A stretch of DNA of 44,510 nt from JAAZFF01 sp964405775 (lineage in GTDB: Bacteria; Verrucomicrobiota; Kiritimatiellia; RFP12; UBA3636), in NCBI GenBank assembly GCA_964405775.1, contig CAYOPG010000010.1, positions 1 to 44,510 of the forward strand, read 5' to 3'. The notes beneath the pieces are model-generated. The model ran no database searches. It worked only from the letters and a program-made list of their open reading frames with translations, and was not told where the DNA came from. Positions within the stretch are counted from its first letter, which is position 1. Each line of letters opens with the position of its first letter. Below are positions 28,001 through 34,330 of the stretch, piece after piece. The position numbers were made by a program, and so were the translations under genes.

Positions 28001-29817
28001 CCAACATTACAGCAGTAGCAGCAACCGAACAACTCCGGGCAATGGACTTCGCTTATGATGTCCGATTCCCTCCCGCGAGCCCGGCAGGAACAACGACACA
28101 TCTGAGTTTGCAAGTTGATGATGGCTTCGCGCCACCGGTTCTTGACACCGTCACAAGCGTCATCGCGATGCAAAGCCTTGCTGGAGATTTTGAGAGCCCT
28201 AGCTCATCTCCAGGCGACAGCTTCGGCCAATCCGTTGATATCACAGACAAGTTCGCCGCAATCGGAGCACCAACAGCCAACATACAAGGTTCCGAGTCCG
28301 GTTCGGCTTATGTATACCGTCTCGAACCCGGCAGCACAAACGTATGGCGGGAATGGCGTAGGCTGGAGCCCTCCACGGTCACTGCAGGCAACCGTTTTGG
28401 TCGCTCAGTGGCAATCACCGACGACTTTCTGGCTGTCGGCGCTTCAGAACAGGTCACCGTGGCCGGGCAGACTGGTTCAGTCTATTTGTATGGCCGCAAC
28501 GAGGGCGGAACCGACAACTGGGGCGAATGGATGCGCCTTACACCTACAAACCTCACTGGAGCATCACGATTCGGCTACTCAGTTGCCATGCACGGCGATC
28601 TGCTTGCGGTCGGCGCCCCAGACGCGACTCTTCCGGGCGGAGCGGCATCCGCCGGTGCGGTGTTCCTCTTCAAGCGCCATCAAGGCGGCTTTAACTCATG
28701 GGGTGAAATCATGCGGTGGTCGCCTGCAGGCCCGGGGGCAGATGGCGCCGATTTCGGCTGGAGCGTTGCGCTGTCGGACGACACTCTCGTTGTGGGGGCG
28801 CCGAAGTACAACACAGACACTGCAACGGTCGGACGGGAAGGCAAAGCATTCCACTTCCATCATAATGGTGGAGACACTAACGCCTGGATAATGGTTCAGA
28901 GCATGACAGGAACCGCAGCGACCACCGTGGATTTCGGGTTCGGCTGGTCGGTTGATGTTGTCAATGGACGTCTTGCAGTGGGCGCCCCTTACACCACTGT
29001 GGGAGTTGTGCCCAAGGCCGGGCGCGTCTTCCTATACGAACGCGCAGATACAACAAACGATTTCGCGTACATTGTTTACATAGACCGTATTTCGCATCCA
29101 GAGCGCCTCTTCGGATACAGTGTGGCACTGAATGACGAACGCCTTCTGGTAGGCGTCCCTGAAAACGAAACGACTCCGTATCTAGGTGCCGCATTTCTGT
29201 TCGACAAGCGGTATGGGCACTGGGTAGAGGCGGAAAAAATCGTGCGCCCATCAGTCAACAGCACCGCAACCCTTTTTGGACGATCGGTGGCAATGCACGG
29301 CGGCAACGGGATCATTGGGGCGCCAGGAATCGCTGGCACGATGGGGCATGCCTTCTTCTACCGGTTCGATTACACGGCTCAAGAAACCGATCTGACGTTG
29401 AGGCAGCAGTGGGATGTGCTTTATTTCGGGACCGAGGTTGACAATCCTTCGAATATGGAGACTCTTTGGGGTGGTTCGGCCGACCCTGACGGCGACGGCC
29501 TGTCAAACGATCAAGAGTATGCCTTCGCAGGGGATCCTGTCGGCACATCGAGCCCGGATGCAGACTGCGGTCTCGTTAACATAAGAATTGACGAGTCAGG
29601 AAACTGGATTCTCGAATACGAACGCCGTGCAAATGATCCCGACATGGTATTCTCGGTCGAGGCATCTTCGGATCTGCAAACATGGTACGATTGGTCTTCC
29701 ACGGTAATTTCAGAATCATCAGTCCAGACAGCGGCCGAATCAGAATGGACGACCGTTGTTATGCAAAATGTTCCATCGAATGATAAACTGTTCTTCCGGA
29801 TAAGAGCAACATTCTGA
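19099..29817 (+). CDS. Giant secreted multidomain protein: cadherin-like repeats, beta-helix, tandem ~95-residue repeats, FG-GAP propeller
   Basis: A 3572-residue exported protein, start after AAGGGA. Signal peptide about 1-32. In order: Ig/cadherin-like domains about 130-715; a right-handed beta-helix of the POMP-like/choice-of-anchor Q type about 718-1071 (GGAVSV, GGAIDV, GGGGVSV repeats, ending LGSARGVQPDSGAVE); a lamin-tail-like domain about 1075-1268 (LVINEIQHSEG, then FFEIIAPRDNAP). Four cadherin-like units with xxNDxDxD motifs cover about 1275-1970, containing two FCCH-like inserts. Eight tandem repeats with a DVLAND motif span about 1975-2765, then more cadherin-like units. Seven FG-GAP repeats cover about 3039-3410, a likely seven-bladed propeller. 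The end has DPDGDGLSN and a PVC-type terminal module. No enzyme motif is visible, so a surface or adhesive role is plausible. It is the last gene of the run. Confidence 0.9.
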   Translation: MKKKLRTFSARGIVLRAASLLLLTAGAHTLSAQSTNMTFRSDLSDLSSTAYGDACKVVYDYAPKTMQFGAEETGSSSILVLPPSYSYNATNTRVTITISAKPNVSGVTTLKTTSTVGGLSDSQTLTFGPYPPWISNIPDTFVDEDGTNSITFTISDPDTPLTNLLVSVTSSNASLIDGSGLTVSGTTGTRTLKITPKANKHGTSTIKVTITDRDGKTVSTSFVLTVKSVPDSPVLSTTPIVTTNDKVGSFKPFSTATVTDADHNVPVGINEYLKLTVTLGNDYLATFADTSSEFTLTGTPAEVQTALRNLAVYPIPRAGTPGTIQSLQAQIEVKGTTTTDSLSTTNSVTIRIEMLNSDPSLSVSMATTVMAEGATVQPFVLDSISDPDYGNDEFSLVVSIADPSQAYLGSLSNTNANYGSYINLKPVIDSLTFSSTPNVLTTESIDVAFKFVLADGYGGRSTITNRITISQTQTPPSISGIPADTLQKTDADAAFVLLPDVFVTDPDLQGKQPLRATITLSNPALGTLSQTTFGPMVSSNLVTALRSTLFQPTRGAVAPGDFATTVIILTVTDSTGISAQNNNLSINIAGVNNAPQILNVPSPAAQPLLIPPTPPVLPFAALDISHDDAGEILFTIAIDNTSKGTLQNLGGFTEANSGVYTMTGSRSAILDSLNAIKYVLDITYNFPIDDPGGTTFTLSARDSALLTSTRTLAIQVQLTPRNHIVTRSINDGMPGSFTFALANAGNNDVITFALPEYPATIRMQGSATTEIIRNLSIKGPGADLLTISGDGDGDGIPNRQIFSVQARVTIEGVTLSHGTATMGGAVSVNPSGELILRSSSIIHSTATEYGGAIDVDGGKLTIENSFIGLNSVSADSGLGGGGVSVYSDHGAHISNTTFHGNTQANEAGDGGGAVYFQIVNSGPLKIFADITHCTFVGNSDASGKASAVICVENNAFVRPANSIFADFSGRNLNVYGGGDFESQGGNFCDDSTKVVRTTAEGTSPYLLDHLYDYPETNPLLSSLTASGTVIPHHRLQSGSPAISYAFQSTASIDQLGSARGVQPDSGAVEFDGTGRLVINEIQHSEGTINFFEIIAPRDNAPIDLASYSLFVDGIKVHSFAAGKIVGTNSLFEAGTPAPAAGMFLNPGSAIVVAFTNSPMALTTAINPTPVYGVSETNSAIKSLNERGQVTIALNATAAPIARQSWIGTFIDPATGTNDLDTAGQSIALAPQFRGFSLLPHSAILSGPFEGANFDLPLTGMSETLGTDITGTPYGQANAEPLARNDLFTVTEDDTATLDVLANDYDGDGNDRLVIVNIGTTSNPGADVGATNSLYGAEIRVEPSTVPLRGSNIGFNPRISATLQQLPVGVEIIDEFHYETIDVGQNAIEAYAETGSNVLVTSTNHRLSTGEEIIISGSDTTSYNGTFTVTVVNENTFEIPAEFAGKAAGELGTWESTLPRQPTSRSEGIVNVRVIGRNDPPEASHDVITNVTEEATLRVMIRPEFAGQPLVFPGDTTPAPELSAQNLLENDNDIDSDDTWESLSIVGIIGKVNRIEGFSETSGSSSVTVNSPSHGLTTGTEILIANYGGHPSYNGYHVVTVIDADKFSIPVSYVDDNEQAGVWAILEKSNSLQTTTASGVPVYLTLRADARENNLVYHAGDSEFLDGLAEGELYEDTLWYAIEDSHGAIGIGKVTFEITGVNDDPTPSDDPSGLEALTPIISSSNTLEKVLAEGLDIMYTLPATSGSSHKTDLHALDLGGTLPGTIVLRDIFTTDEDTPIAITTSDLLANDADIDRIDTLSVQGVTPISREDASVTMGSLTDLPTIIYDPASSTNLQTLARGEMRIDTFTATITDGMGGTVDSLVAVLVIGVNDKPTAADDTRTTNEDEIFSFDPRVNDTELDINGAIPDDRISIVPAASVPNPGQAQVYHTGTIATHDATVSDLLNQLADWQVFTNTFEYTITDNSFLFAAGDEFHVPVDSPQVVLDVLANDRDYTGTASGSITIINVSPTLHGGSVSVVSNGQYIAYQPPAAFVGEDSFSYTIENTMGDVRSGVVLVRAVVPPLNGVLHASDDLFTAAAGETVTLDVLANDGMLPAGRTGLRITELVSSSIPDQPRLEGNSFVFDATNGATSLKFTYAVTAGGASTSRADVVVSIIDRNNSLDVVNDFFSVQPGSFGNVLDVIANDGLIGENTGNYRIASIVDDAMNGTLAIDTDGRKLVYSPNSTFIGVESISYIVTDRAGGNGLGKVTISVGKNLAVNDFFKLEAANTNAVTISVLTNDRTLPNTAGTLMIQSIAPDTTSIGSMALGSGGSLLFTASGTIGQTNFQYIVADASNPARLSTGVVSVVTVASGTYANPDLYRVRGGGADYELDVLANDRSFPSLNRTRTITAIGTGENAPSAGGNVVIQNGKLIYTPAAGFFGNESFTYTMSDSAASDIAQVTVSVVRGDFFANTDEFTVFYETLGTANRAFTLPVTFNDCIVPHMDQTFQIVDLGIGANAPSAGGSVIIAADKQSLIYTPAAVPLPEYIEQFTYEIADTAGRRAAAQVRVRVVNRSNQLAAMTQEDSFVVARNSLYNILPVLVNDHVLPGNASFWTITSVAQTTSSGGSAAINGSSVRYSPPSSFVGIDTFTYTVSDGLGGSGSAAVHVRVGDLPTVRDRFVVLAGSTSNRLDVIANDALTPEYENEYSLGAVFGVTAGGSVELGMGGVAVYTPDPGYADTFPYTEQFFYTVLDDSAIASTGIVEVSVHDPETGLSTGTIHLAVEGRNDQPEIYNSTTNAPITDKESSRVFSGVTLVEHDQQLQERIDVTVAIDNIEKGVLADLSVFTDVGGGVYTLSNSTAAAATSAIRQLRYIPVENRITVPTNEVVSFTITISDRKAPPVSDTQTKLEVWSANDAPIISDTEAEQRFFYKMLVKPFASASITELDNKSLQPLSVTVTIMEPSQGALRHIGTFKSIGGGMYRATNITAVAATEQLRAMDFAYDVRFPPASPAGTTTHLSLQVDDGFAPPVLDTVTSVIAMQSLAGDFESPSSSPGDSFGQSVDITDKFAAIGAPTANIQGSESGSAYVYRLEPGSTNVWREWRRLEPSTVTAGNRFGRSVAITDDFLAVGASEQVTVAGQTGSVYLYGRNEGGTDNWGEWMRLTPTNLTGASRFGYSVAMHGDLLAVGAPDATLPGGAASAGAVFLFKRHQGGFNSWGEIMRWSPAGPGADGADFGWSVALSDDTLVVGAPKYNTDTATVGREGKAFHFHHNGGDTNAWIMVQSMTGTAATTVDFGFGWSVDVVNGRLAVGAPYTTVGVVPKAGRVFLYERADTTNDFAYIVYIDRISHPERLFGYSVALNDERLLVGVPENETTPYLGAAFLFDKRYGHWVEAEKIVRPSVNSTATLFGRSVAMHGGNGIIGAPGIAGTMGHAFFYRFDYTAQETDLTLRQQWDVLYFGTEVDNPSNMETLWGGSADPDGDGLSNDQEYAFAGDPVGTSSPDADCGLVNIRIDESGNWILEYERRANDPDMVFSVEASSDLQTWYDWSSTVISESSVQTAAESEWTTVVMQNVPSNDKLFFRIRATF
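25021..27384 (+). repeat. Eight tandem ~95-residue cadherin-like protein repeats
   Basis: Inside the 3572-residue protein, units begin near 25021, 25324, 25606, 25888, 26182, 26473, 26806 and 27085, i.e. every 279-333 bp. Each starts with an F/Y-x-V strand, then a motif of the form DVLANDxxLP, and later a segment like YTPAAGFFGNESFTYTxSD. They match the tandem-95 / Ig-like repeats of bacterial adhesins. The units are clearly diverged from each other at DNA level, so this is an old protein repeat rather than a recent DNA duplication. Confidence 0.8.
28213..29325 (+). repeat. Seven FG-GAP (integrin-alpha-like) repeats
   Basis: Repeats start near 28213, 28387, 28561, 28744, 28930, 29101 and 29266, about 58 residues apart. 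Each has the form FGxSVxxxxxxLAVGAP followed by a GxxxxYxR strand. Seven such repeats are the number needed to close a seven-bladed beta-propeller like that of integrin alpha chains. This array is C-terminal in the 3572-residue protein. Confidence 0.85.
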
Positions 29818-29855
29818 AACAAACCAAAATAACACGAACCGCTACACTTCATATG

Positions 29856-29887
29856 GGGCGCGCGTTTACTTTGGAATTAATGCGCCC
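29856..29887 (+). terminator. Possible terminator of the giant-protein operon
   Basis: An inverted repeat GGGCGC (29856-29861) and GCGCCC (29882-29887) with a 20-base loop lies 38 bases after the stop at 29817. It is followed by an A-rich stretch rather than a T run, so intrinsic termination is doubtful. Confidence 0.3.
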
Positions 29888-29908
29888 ATAAAAGAATTAA
29901 AACAACTG

Positions 29909-29937
29909 TTGTCTAAAGTTTATTCATGTGGTACTAT
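29909..29937 (+). promoter_or_regulatory. Sigma-70-type promoter for the SGNH esterase / nanA pair
   Basis: TTGTCT (29909-29914) and TACTAT (29932-29937) are separated by exactly 17 bases, 81 bases before the esterase start. The leader between them and the gene contains short inverted repeats (for example GTCT...AGAC at 29942-29960) but no recognised riboswitch. Confidence 0.5.
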
Positions 29938-30018
29938 TTTTGTCTGTTTGAGTTTTAGACGACGCCTTCTGGTTTTCCGCTGTTCCACGGGAAGAGGCGG
30001 CGATGGGGTGTTTTACGC

Positions 30019-30729
30019 ATGACTGCCTTTGCAAGGTTTCAGCGAAGAATTGACGAAAAAAGAAACAATGTTAACGATCCACCTGTTCTGATTGTTGCGT
30101 TAGGCGACAGTGTTACTCAGGGATGGATGAGTTATGACACCCTAGATTCAGAGGGAGTTTACCACAGTTGCCTCAAGCGCCTGCTGCAGGAAGAGTACCC
30201 CAAGGTGACTTTCAACGTGATCAATGCCGGTGTTAACGGTGACAGCGCTCCCGGTGGGCTCGCTCGTCTGGAGCGCGATGCCCTGCGCCATTCTCCAGAT
30301 TTGGTAATTGTGGCTTTCGGTCTGAACGATGCCTGTGGCGACGGCATGAATGGAATCGACGCTTTCAAGGACAATCTCCGCGAGATAGCCGCGCGCATTC
30401 GAAAAGACACAGAGGCGGACATTATATTTCTGACACCCAACATGATGCTCACACGCCGCAATGACTCCGTGGCGGAATGCCATAAGCACCTAATCGATGA
30501 TTTTCTTGAAATACAGGGAACCGGAATTGTTGATGTTTATGCGCAGGGAATCCGGGATGTTGCGGCAGAGTTTGAAGCTCCAGTCGCCGATGTCTATGCT
30601 GAATGGAGCAAGCGCGCCGCCAATGGCGAAGACATGACGGCGAAACTCAGCAATGGCTTGAACCATCCTACCGCTGAAATGCAATTTGCAACCGCAAAAC
30701 TGATTATGAAAAAGATAAAAGGAAAATGA
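30019..30729 (+). CDS. SGNH/GDSL-family hydrolase (esterase)
   Basis: A 236-residue serine esterase. Block I is LGDSVTQG with the nucleophile Ser31, block II is NAGVNGD, block III is FGLND, and block V carries His216 in NGLNHPT. The usual DxxH of block V is replaced by NGLNH, a variant that I recall in a bacterial SGNH subgroup. There is no signal peptide, so it should act in the cytoplasm. Its stop overlaps the ATG of the downstream neuraminate lyase gene (ATGA), so the two are co-translated. A role in removing O-acetyl groups from sialic acid before the lyase step is suggested by that context only; the fold alone does not fix the substrate. The ribosome site is weak (GGGG about 11 bases upstream). 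Confidence 0.87.
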   Translation: MTAFARFQRRIDEKRNNVNDPPVLIVALGDSVTQGWMSYDTLDSEGVYHSCLKRLLQEEYPKVTFNVINAGVNGDSAPGGLARLERDALRHSPDLVIVAFGLNDACGDGMNGIDAFKDNLREIAARIRKDTEADIIFLTPNMMLTRRNDSVAECHKHLIDDFLEIQGTGIVDVYAQGIRDVAAEFEAPVADVYAEWSKRAANGEDMTAKLSNGLNHPTAEMQFATAKLIMKKIKGK

Positions 30730-31637
30730 GAAACAAAATAAAGGGACTTATAGCGGCGCCAAACACGCCAATGCATGAAGACGGCTCAATTAATTTGGAA
30801 ATGGTGCCCAAATACGCGAAACACCTCCGAGATTCCGGAGTGGCCGGCGTGTTCGTGAACGGCTCCACCGGAGAAAGCCTTTCGCTCACTTTTGATGAGC
30901 GTATCGCATTGGCAGAGGCATGGTCTGAGCACTGCGACAAGAACTTCAAGCTAATCGTACACGTAGGCGAAAATTCGCTGCCTAATGCGTGCAAACTGGC
31001 CGCACACGCAGAGAAGATCGGAGCTTGCGCGACGGGCGCGATCCCCCCCTCGTTTTTTATTCCCGGCCTCAAGCAGGTGGCAGACTGGTACAGGGCTCTG
31101 GCAGCAGCAGCGCCTTCCCTACCCCTCTACTATTACCACATGCCTGCCATGTCACGCGTCAACATACGAATAGCGGATCTTTTTCCTCTTCTACGGGACG
31201 TCGCAAACTTCGCCGGCGCCAAGTACACTTTCGAGGACATGATGGATCTCCAGGTCGCGCTTGAAATGGACGGAGGCAGATTCGACGTACTGATGGGTCG
31301 CGACGAGATGCTTCTATCCTCACTGGTAGTCGGCGCGGAAGGCGCGGTCGGCAGCACTTACAACTACATGGCTCCCGTTTATACGAACATTATCGAGTCT
31401 TACAAAAAAGGCGATATCTCAGGCGCTTGCAAGTGGCAGTCGCTTTCGCACAAGCTCGTGCAGATACTCAACCGCGCACCTAACGGACTCGCATGCGGCA
31501 AGGCTATATTGACTCTGTGCGGCGTTGATGTCGGCCCAGCACGCCAGCCCTTGTACAAATACACGAAAGCGGACATGGAGTCGCTGAAAGACTCTCTTGC
31601 CGCAATCGGCTTCTTTGATTGGAAAGACGGCAAGTAG
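30726..31637 (+). CDS. nanA: N-acetylneuraminate lyase (DapA/NanA superfamily)
   Basis: A 303-residue TIM-barrel aldolase expected to split N-acetylneuraminate into pyruvate and N-acetylmannosamine in the cytoplasm. Active-site positions match E. coli NanA almost number for number: GSTGE at 46-50 binds the pyruvate carboxylate, Tyr137 lies in YYYHMPAMS, and the Schiff-base lysine is Lys166 in GAKYT. VGSTYN later in the barrel is also typical of neuraminate lyases rather than dihydrodipicolinate synthases. The start overlaps the esterase stop by ATGA and has AAGGAAA before it. No sialic-acid transporter, kinase or epimerase is visible in the window. Dihydrodipicolinate synthase is the main alternative but fits the tyrosine/lysine context less well. 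Confidence 0.87.
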   Translation: MRNKIKGLIAAPNTPMHEDGSINLEMVPKYAKHLRDSGVAGVFVNGSTGESLSLTFDERIALAEAWSEHCDKNFKLIVHVGENSLPNACKLAAHAEKIGACATGAIPPSFFIPGLKQVADWYRALAAAAPSLPLYYYHMPAMSRVNIRIADLFPLLRDVANFAGAKYTFEDMMDLQVALEMDGGRFDVLMGRDEMLLSSLVVGAEGAVGSTYNYMAPVYTNIIESYKKGDISGACKWQSLSHKLVQILNRAPNGLACGKAILTLCGVDVGPARQPLYKYTKADMESLKDSLAAIGFFDWKDGK

Positions 31638-31638
31638 C

Positions 31639-32442
31639 CTATTCCACCTTGATTTTATCCAGATCCGGTATAGGGGCTGGAATCTTGGGATCCATCTTCG
31701 TCAGAGTCTCAACAAGAATTTCCGACACCGCGACGTTGCGGAACCATTTCTTGTTCGCTGGGATTATGTACCATGGAGCGTGGTTGGGATTGCACTTGGC
31801 AATTGCGTCCTCGTACGCTTTGGTGTAGTCATCCCAAAGCTTTCTCTCCTCCAGATCGGACTTGCTGAACTTCCAGTTTTTCTCATCGTCCTTTATACGC
31901 GCTTTTATGCGCTCCGCCTGTTCATCCTTTGATATGTGGAGGAAGAACTTTACGATGGTGGTACGATTTTCAGCAAGCAATTCTTCGAACTCGTTGATCT
32001 GGTTGTAGCGACGTTTCCAGACCTTCTCCGGAACGATGTTGCGGACGCGCTGTACGAGCACGTCTTCGTAATGGGATCGATTGAAAACCCCTATCTCGCC
32101 AACAGCCGGCGTCGCCATGTGTACTCGCCATAGAAAATCATGAGCTGCCTCGATCGGCGTTGGCACCTTGAAGGAGGTCGTCTTAACGCCCTGAGGATTG
32201 AGACCTGTCATCACATGGCGGATCACCCCGTCCTTACCCGCGGTGTCCATGGCTTGCAGAACAATAAGAACGGAACGTTTGCCCTCGGCATATAGCTTAT
32301 AGCCAAGATGCCCGAGTAGGTTCTTGTTGTATTCAAGGCGCGCTTCCGCTTTTGTCCGCGACATCTTGAACGTTTCGGAGGGATTGATTTCGTCAAGTTT
32401 GGGGTTCTTTGGGGCTCTTAGCTCTTCGGAAAATAATTTCAT
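31639..32442 (-). CDS. ppk2: Polyphosphate kinase 2 (PPK2 family)
   Basis: A 267-residue single-domain PPK2, which moves phosphate between polyphosphate and nucleotides in the cytoplasm. Walker A is LQAMDTAGKDG at 62-72; the Walker B and lid region includes FNRSHYEDVL near 120-129, then basic lid residues (KRRYNQINEFE) and the conserved HAPWYIIPANKKWFRN near the C-terminus. The length suits single-domain class I or III enzymes; whether it prefers AMP, ADP or GDP cannot be read off. The start has AAGGAAAG 3 bases upstream of the ACC before the ATG. It is convergent with nanA, with a single base between the two stop codons, and divergent from the binding-protein operon. Confidence 0.92.
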   Translation of the reverse strand: MKLFSEELRAPKNPKLDEINPSETFKMSRTKAEARLEYNKNLLGHLGYKLYAEGKRSVLIVLQAMDTAGKDGVIRHVMTGLNPQGVKTTSFKVPTPIEAAHDFLWRVHMATPAVGEIGVFNRSHYEDVLVQRVRNIVPEKVWKRRYNQINEFEELLAENRTTIVKFFLHISKDEQAERIKARIKDDEKNWKFSKSDLEERKLWDDYTKAYEDAIAKCNPNHAPWYIIPANKKWFRNVAVSEILVETLTKMDPKIPAPIPDLDKIKVE

Positions 32443-32505
32443 GGTCTTTCCTTAATGAGGGTGTATGTATTTGCGAGGACTCAAATGTACCTGTTTATGA
32501 CCGCG

Positions 32506-32534
32506 ATTGTACCGCTCTGTTGTGAAAATTGAAA
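32506..32534 (-). promoter_or_regulatory. Probable promoter of the PPK2 gene
   Basis: On the minus strand TTTCAA (complement of 32529-32534) and TACAAT (complement of 32506-32511) are 17 bases apart, about 64 bases before the start at 32442. It is divergent from the promoter of the binding-protein operon. Confidence 0.45.
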
Positions 32535-32553
32535 GTAAAAACACGGATTCCGG

Positions 32554-32583
32554 TTGCGCAACATCTGTGGAGAAGTGTATACT
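32554..32583 (+). promoter_or_regulatory. Promoter of the binding-protein / folP / cdaAR / coaB operon
   Basis: TTGCGC (32554-32559) and TATACT (32578-32583) are 18 bases apart. Transcription would begin near 32590, almost at the ATG at 32591, which has no Shine-Dalgarno sequence. A leaderless or nearly leaderless message is therefore likely. Confidence 0.5.
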
Positions 32584-32590
32584 CCGCGAC

Positions 32591-34330
32591 ATGTGCTTTG
32601 CGAGAAATACAATAATGTCAGGGGCATGCGCCGCATTTGCCCTTTTCGCTGTCGCACACGCGGAAACCGTCTTCCCCGAGGAGGGATGGAAAGACAAGCC
32701 AAACCCGTTCGCTTCGGAGCGTGCAATTCCGGGCGGCCGTCTTACAATCTCAGCCGGTGCCGTTCCTAAGAGCCTCAATGTGCTGCTCGACAACAACACT
32801 TTCAGCTCTCAGGTGTTTATGCTGATGTACGAAACACTGCTGGGAATGGATGGCGAAACGGCGGAATACGCACCGGGATTGGCCAACAAATGGACGGTGT
32901 CTGACGACGGCAGAGAGTTCACCTTCTCAATCGATCCCAAGGCGCGATGGAGCGACGGGCGCCCGGTCACGGCAGAGGACGTGAAGTGGACGTTCGAAGC
33001 CATAATGAATCCCAAGCACATGACGGGGCCACACAAGGTCGCGCTGGCGCCGTTTGTAGAGACACCGCCAGAAGTATTGGGAGAGCGTGAGATTAGGTTC
33101 ACCGCGTCGGAGGTCCACTGGCGCAACCTCGGGGCTGCGGGCGGCTTCCCGGTGATGCCGAAACACGCCTTCGAAAAGGCGGACTTCAACAGGATAAACT
33201 TTCAGTTTCCGGTGGTTTCAGGACCTTACACGGTCGGCGAGATGCGTGAAAACCTCCATCTCGATATGGCCAGACGGCGCGACTGGTGGGCGGCGGACAA
33301 GGCGTCGAACAAGAACATCTACAACTTCGATGTCATAAGGTTCGTGTTTTTCTCAGATTCTGACAATGCATGGGAATCGTTCCGAAAAGGGCGTTTCGAT
33401 CTCTTGCCCGTATACACGGCTCGCATCTGGGCACAGGAACTCACAGGAGAGCGATTCGACAAAAACTGGATTGTGAAGCGCGAGATACACAACAGCAATC
33501 CAGTCGGATTTCAGGGGTTCGCCATGAACACGAGGCGCGCCCCTTACGACGATATACGCGTACGCAAAGCATTAGCGCATCTTCTGGATCGCAAAACGAT
33601 GAATGATACAATGATGCACGGCGCATACTTTCTGCATCGTTCTTACTATGAAGACTTGTACGACGCGGAACACCCCTGCACAAACACTTTTTACGAATAT
33701 AATCCGGGCAAGGCGGCGGAGCTGCTGCGCGAGGCGGGTTGGGAAGCGGATCCGGCGAGCGGCGCGCTTATGAAGAATGGGCGTCCGCTAGTACTAAACT
33801 TCTTGTCAAACAGCGGCACGCCGGATAAATTCCTCGCCCGCTACAAGGCCGATTTGGCGGAACTGGGTATTGGGCTGGAGGTAGAACGCAAGGACTATGC
33901 GGCTTGGGCGCGAGACATGGATGAGTACAATTTCAACATAACATGGGTCTCGTGGTCCGCAGGACTTCGCAAGGATCCGGAACACATGTGGTCCTCCGCG
34001 TATGCGAACAGTCAGGCCGGCAACAACGTAACAGGCTTCAGCGACCCCCGTATTGATGCCCTCATCGAAACACAAAAGACCGAGTTCTCTCTCGCGGAAC
34101 GCAATGGAATCTGCCGCGAAATCGATGCGATTCTCACAGATGCTGTGCCCTACATTTTGCTTTGGAACACCGACTCGACGCGTCTCCTATGGTGGAACAA
34201 GTTCGGAGTACCCGAAAAAGTGCTTTCAAAATACGGATCGCACGAAGACGCAATGGTATATTGGTGGCACGACCCCGATTCGGCCGATGCGCTAAGCGAT
34301 GCCATGGAGAGAGGGTTGACGCTCCCATGA
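32591..34330 (+). CDS. Extracellular solute-binding protein, family 5 (YejA-like oligopeptide-binding)
   Basis: A 579-residue exported binding protein of the ABC peptide-uptake type. Signal peptide about 1-24 (MCFARNTIMSGACAAFALF, then AVAHA, cleavage before ETVFP). SBP_bac_5 hallmarks include LTISAGAVPKSLN, then LANKWTVSDDGREFTFSI, RWSDGRPVTAEDVKWTFEAI, and QGFAMNTRRAPYDDIRVRKAL, the last typical of the YejA branch. No ABC permease or ATPase gene is in the window, so this is an orphan here. It overlaps folP by ATGA, an odd partner for a periplasmic binding protein. Starts at 32591 or 32615 are possible; 32591 gives the better signal peptide and sits right at the predicted transcript start. 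Further in-frame starts up to 32507 lie upstream of the promoter. Confidence 0.88.
   Translation: MCFARNTIMSGACAAFALFAVAHAETVFPEEGWKDKPNPFASERAIPGGRLTISAGAVPKSLNVLLDNNTFSSQVFMLMYETLLGMDGETAEYAPGLANKWTVSDDGREFTFSIDPKARWSDGRPVTAEDVKWTFEAIMNPKHMTGPHKVALAPFVETPPEVLGEREIRFTASEVHWRNLGAAGGFPVMPKHAFEKADFNRINFQFPVVSGPYTVGEMRENLHLDMARRRDWWAADKASNKNIYNFDVIRFVFFSDSDNAWESFRKGRFDLLPVYTARIWAQELTGERFDKNWIVKREIHNSNPVGFQGFAMNTRRAPYDDIRVRKALAHLLDRKTMNDTMMHGAYFLHRSYYEDLYDAEHPCTNTFYEYNPGKAAELLREAGWEADPASGALMKNGRPLVLNFLSNSGTPDKFLARYKADLAELGIGLEVERKDYAAWARDMDEYNFNITWVSWSAGLRKDPEHMWSSAYANSQAGNNVTGFSDPRIDALIETQKTEFSLAERNGICREIDAILTDAVPYILLWNTDSTRLLWWNKFGVPEKVLSKYGSHEDAMVYWWHDPDSADALSDAMERGLTLP

Noticed and set aside
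19099..29817. Idea that the repeats of the giant gene are recent DNA duplications
   Set aside because: The units share protein motifs but differ widely in DNA sequence and length, so they are old.
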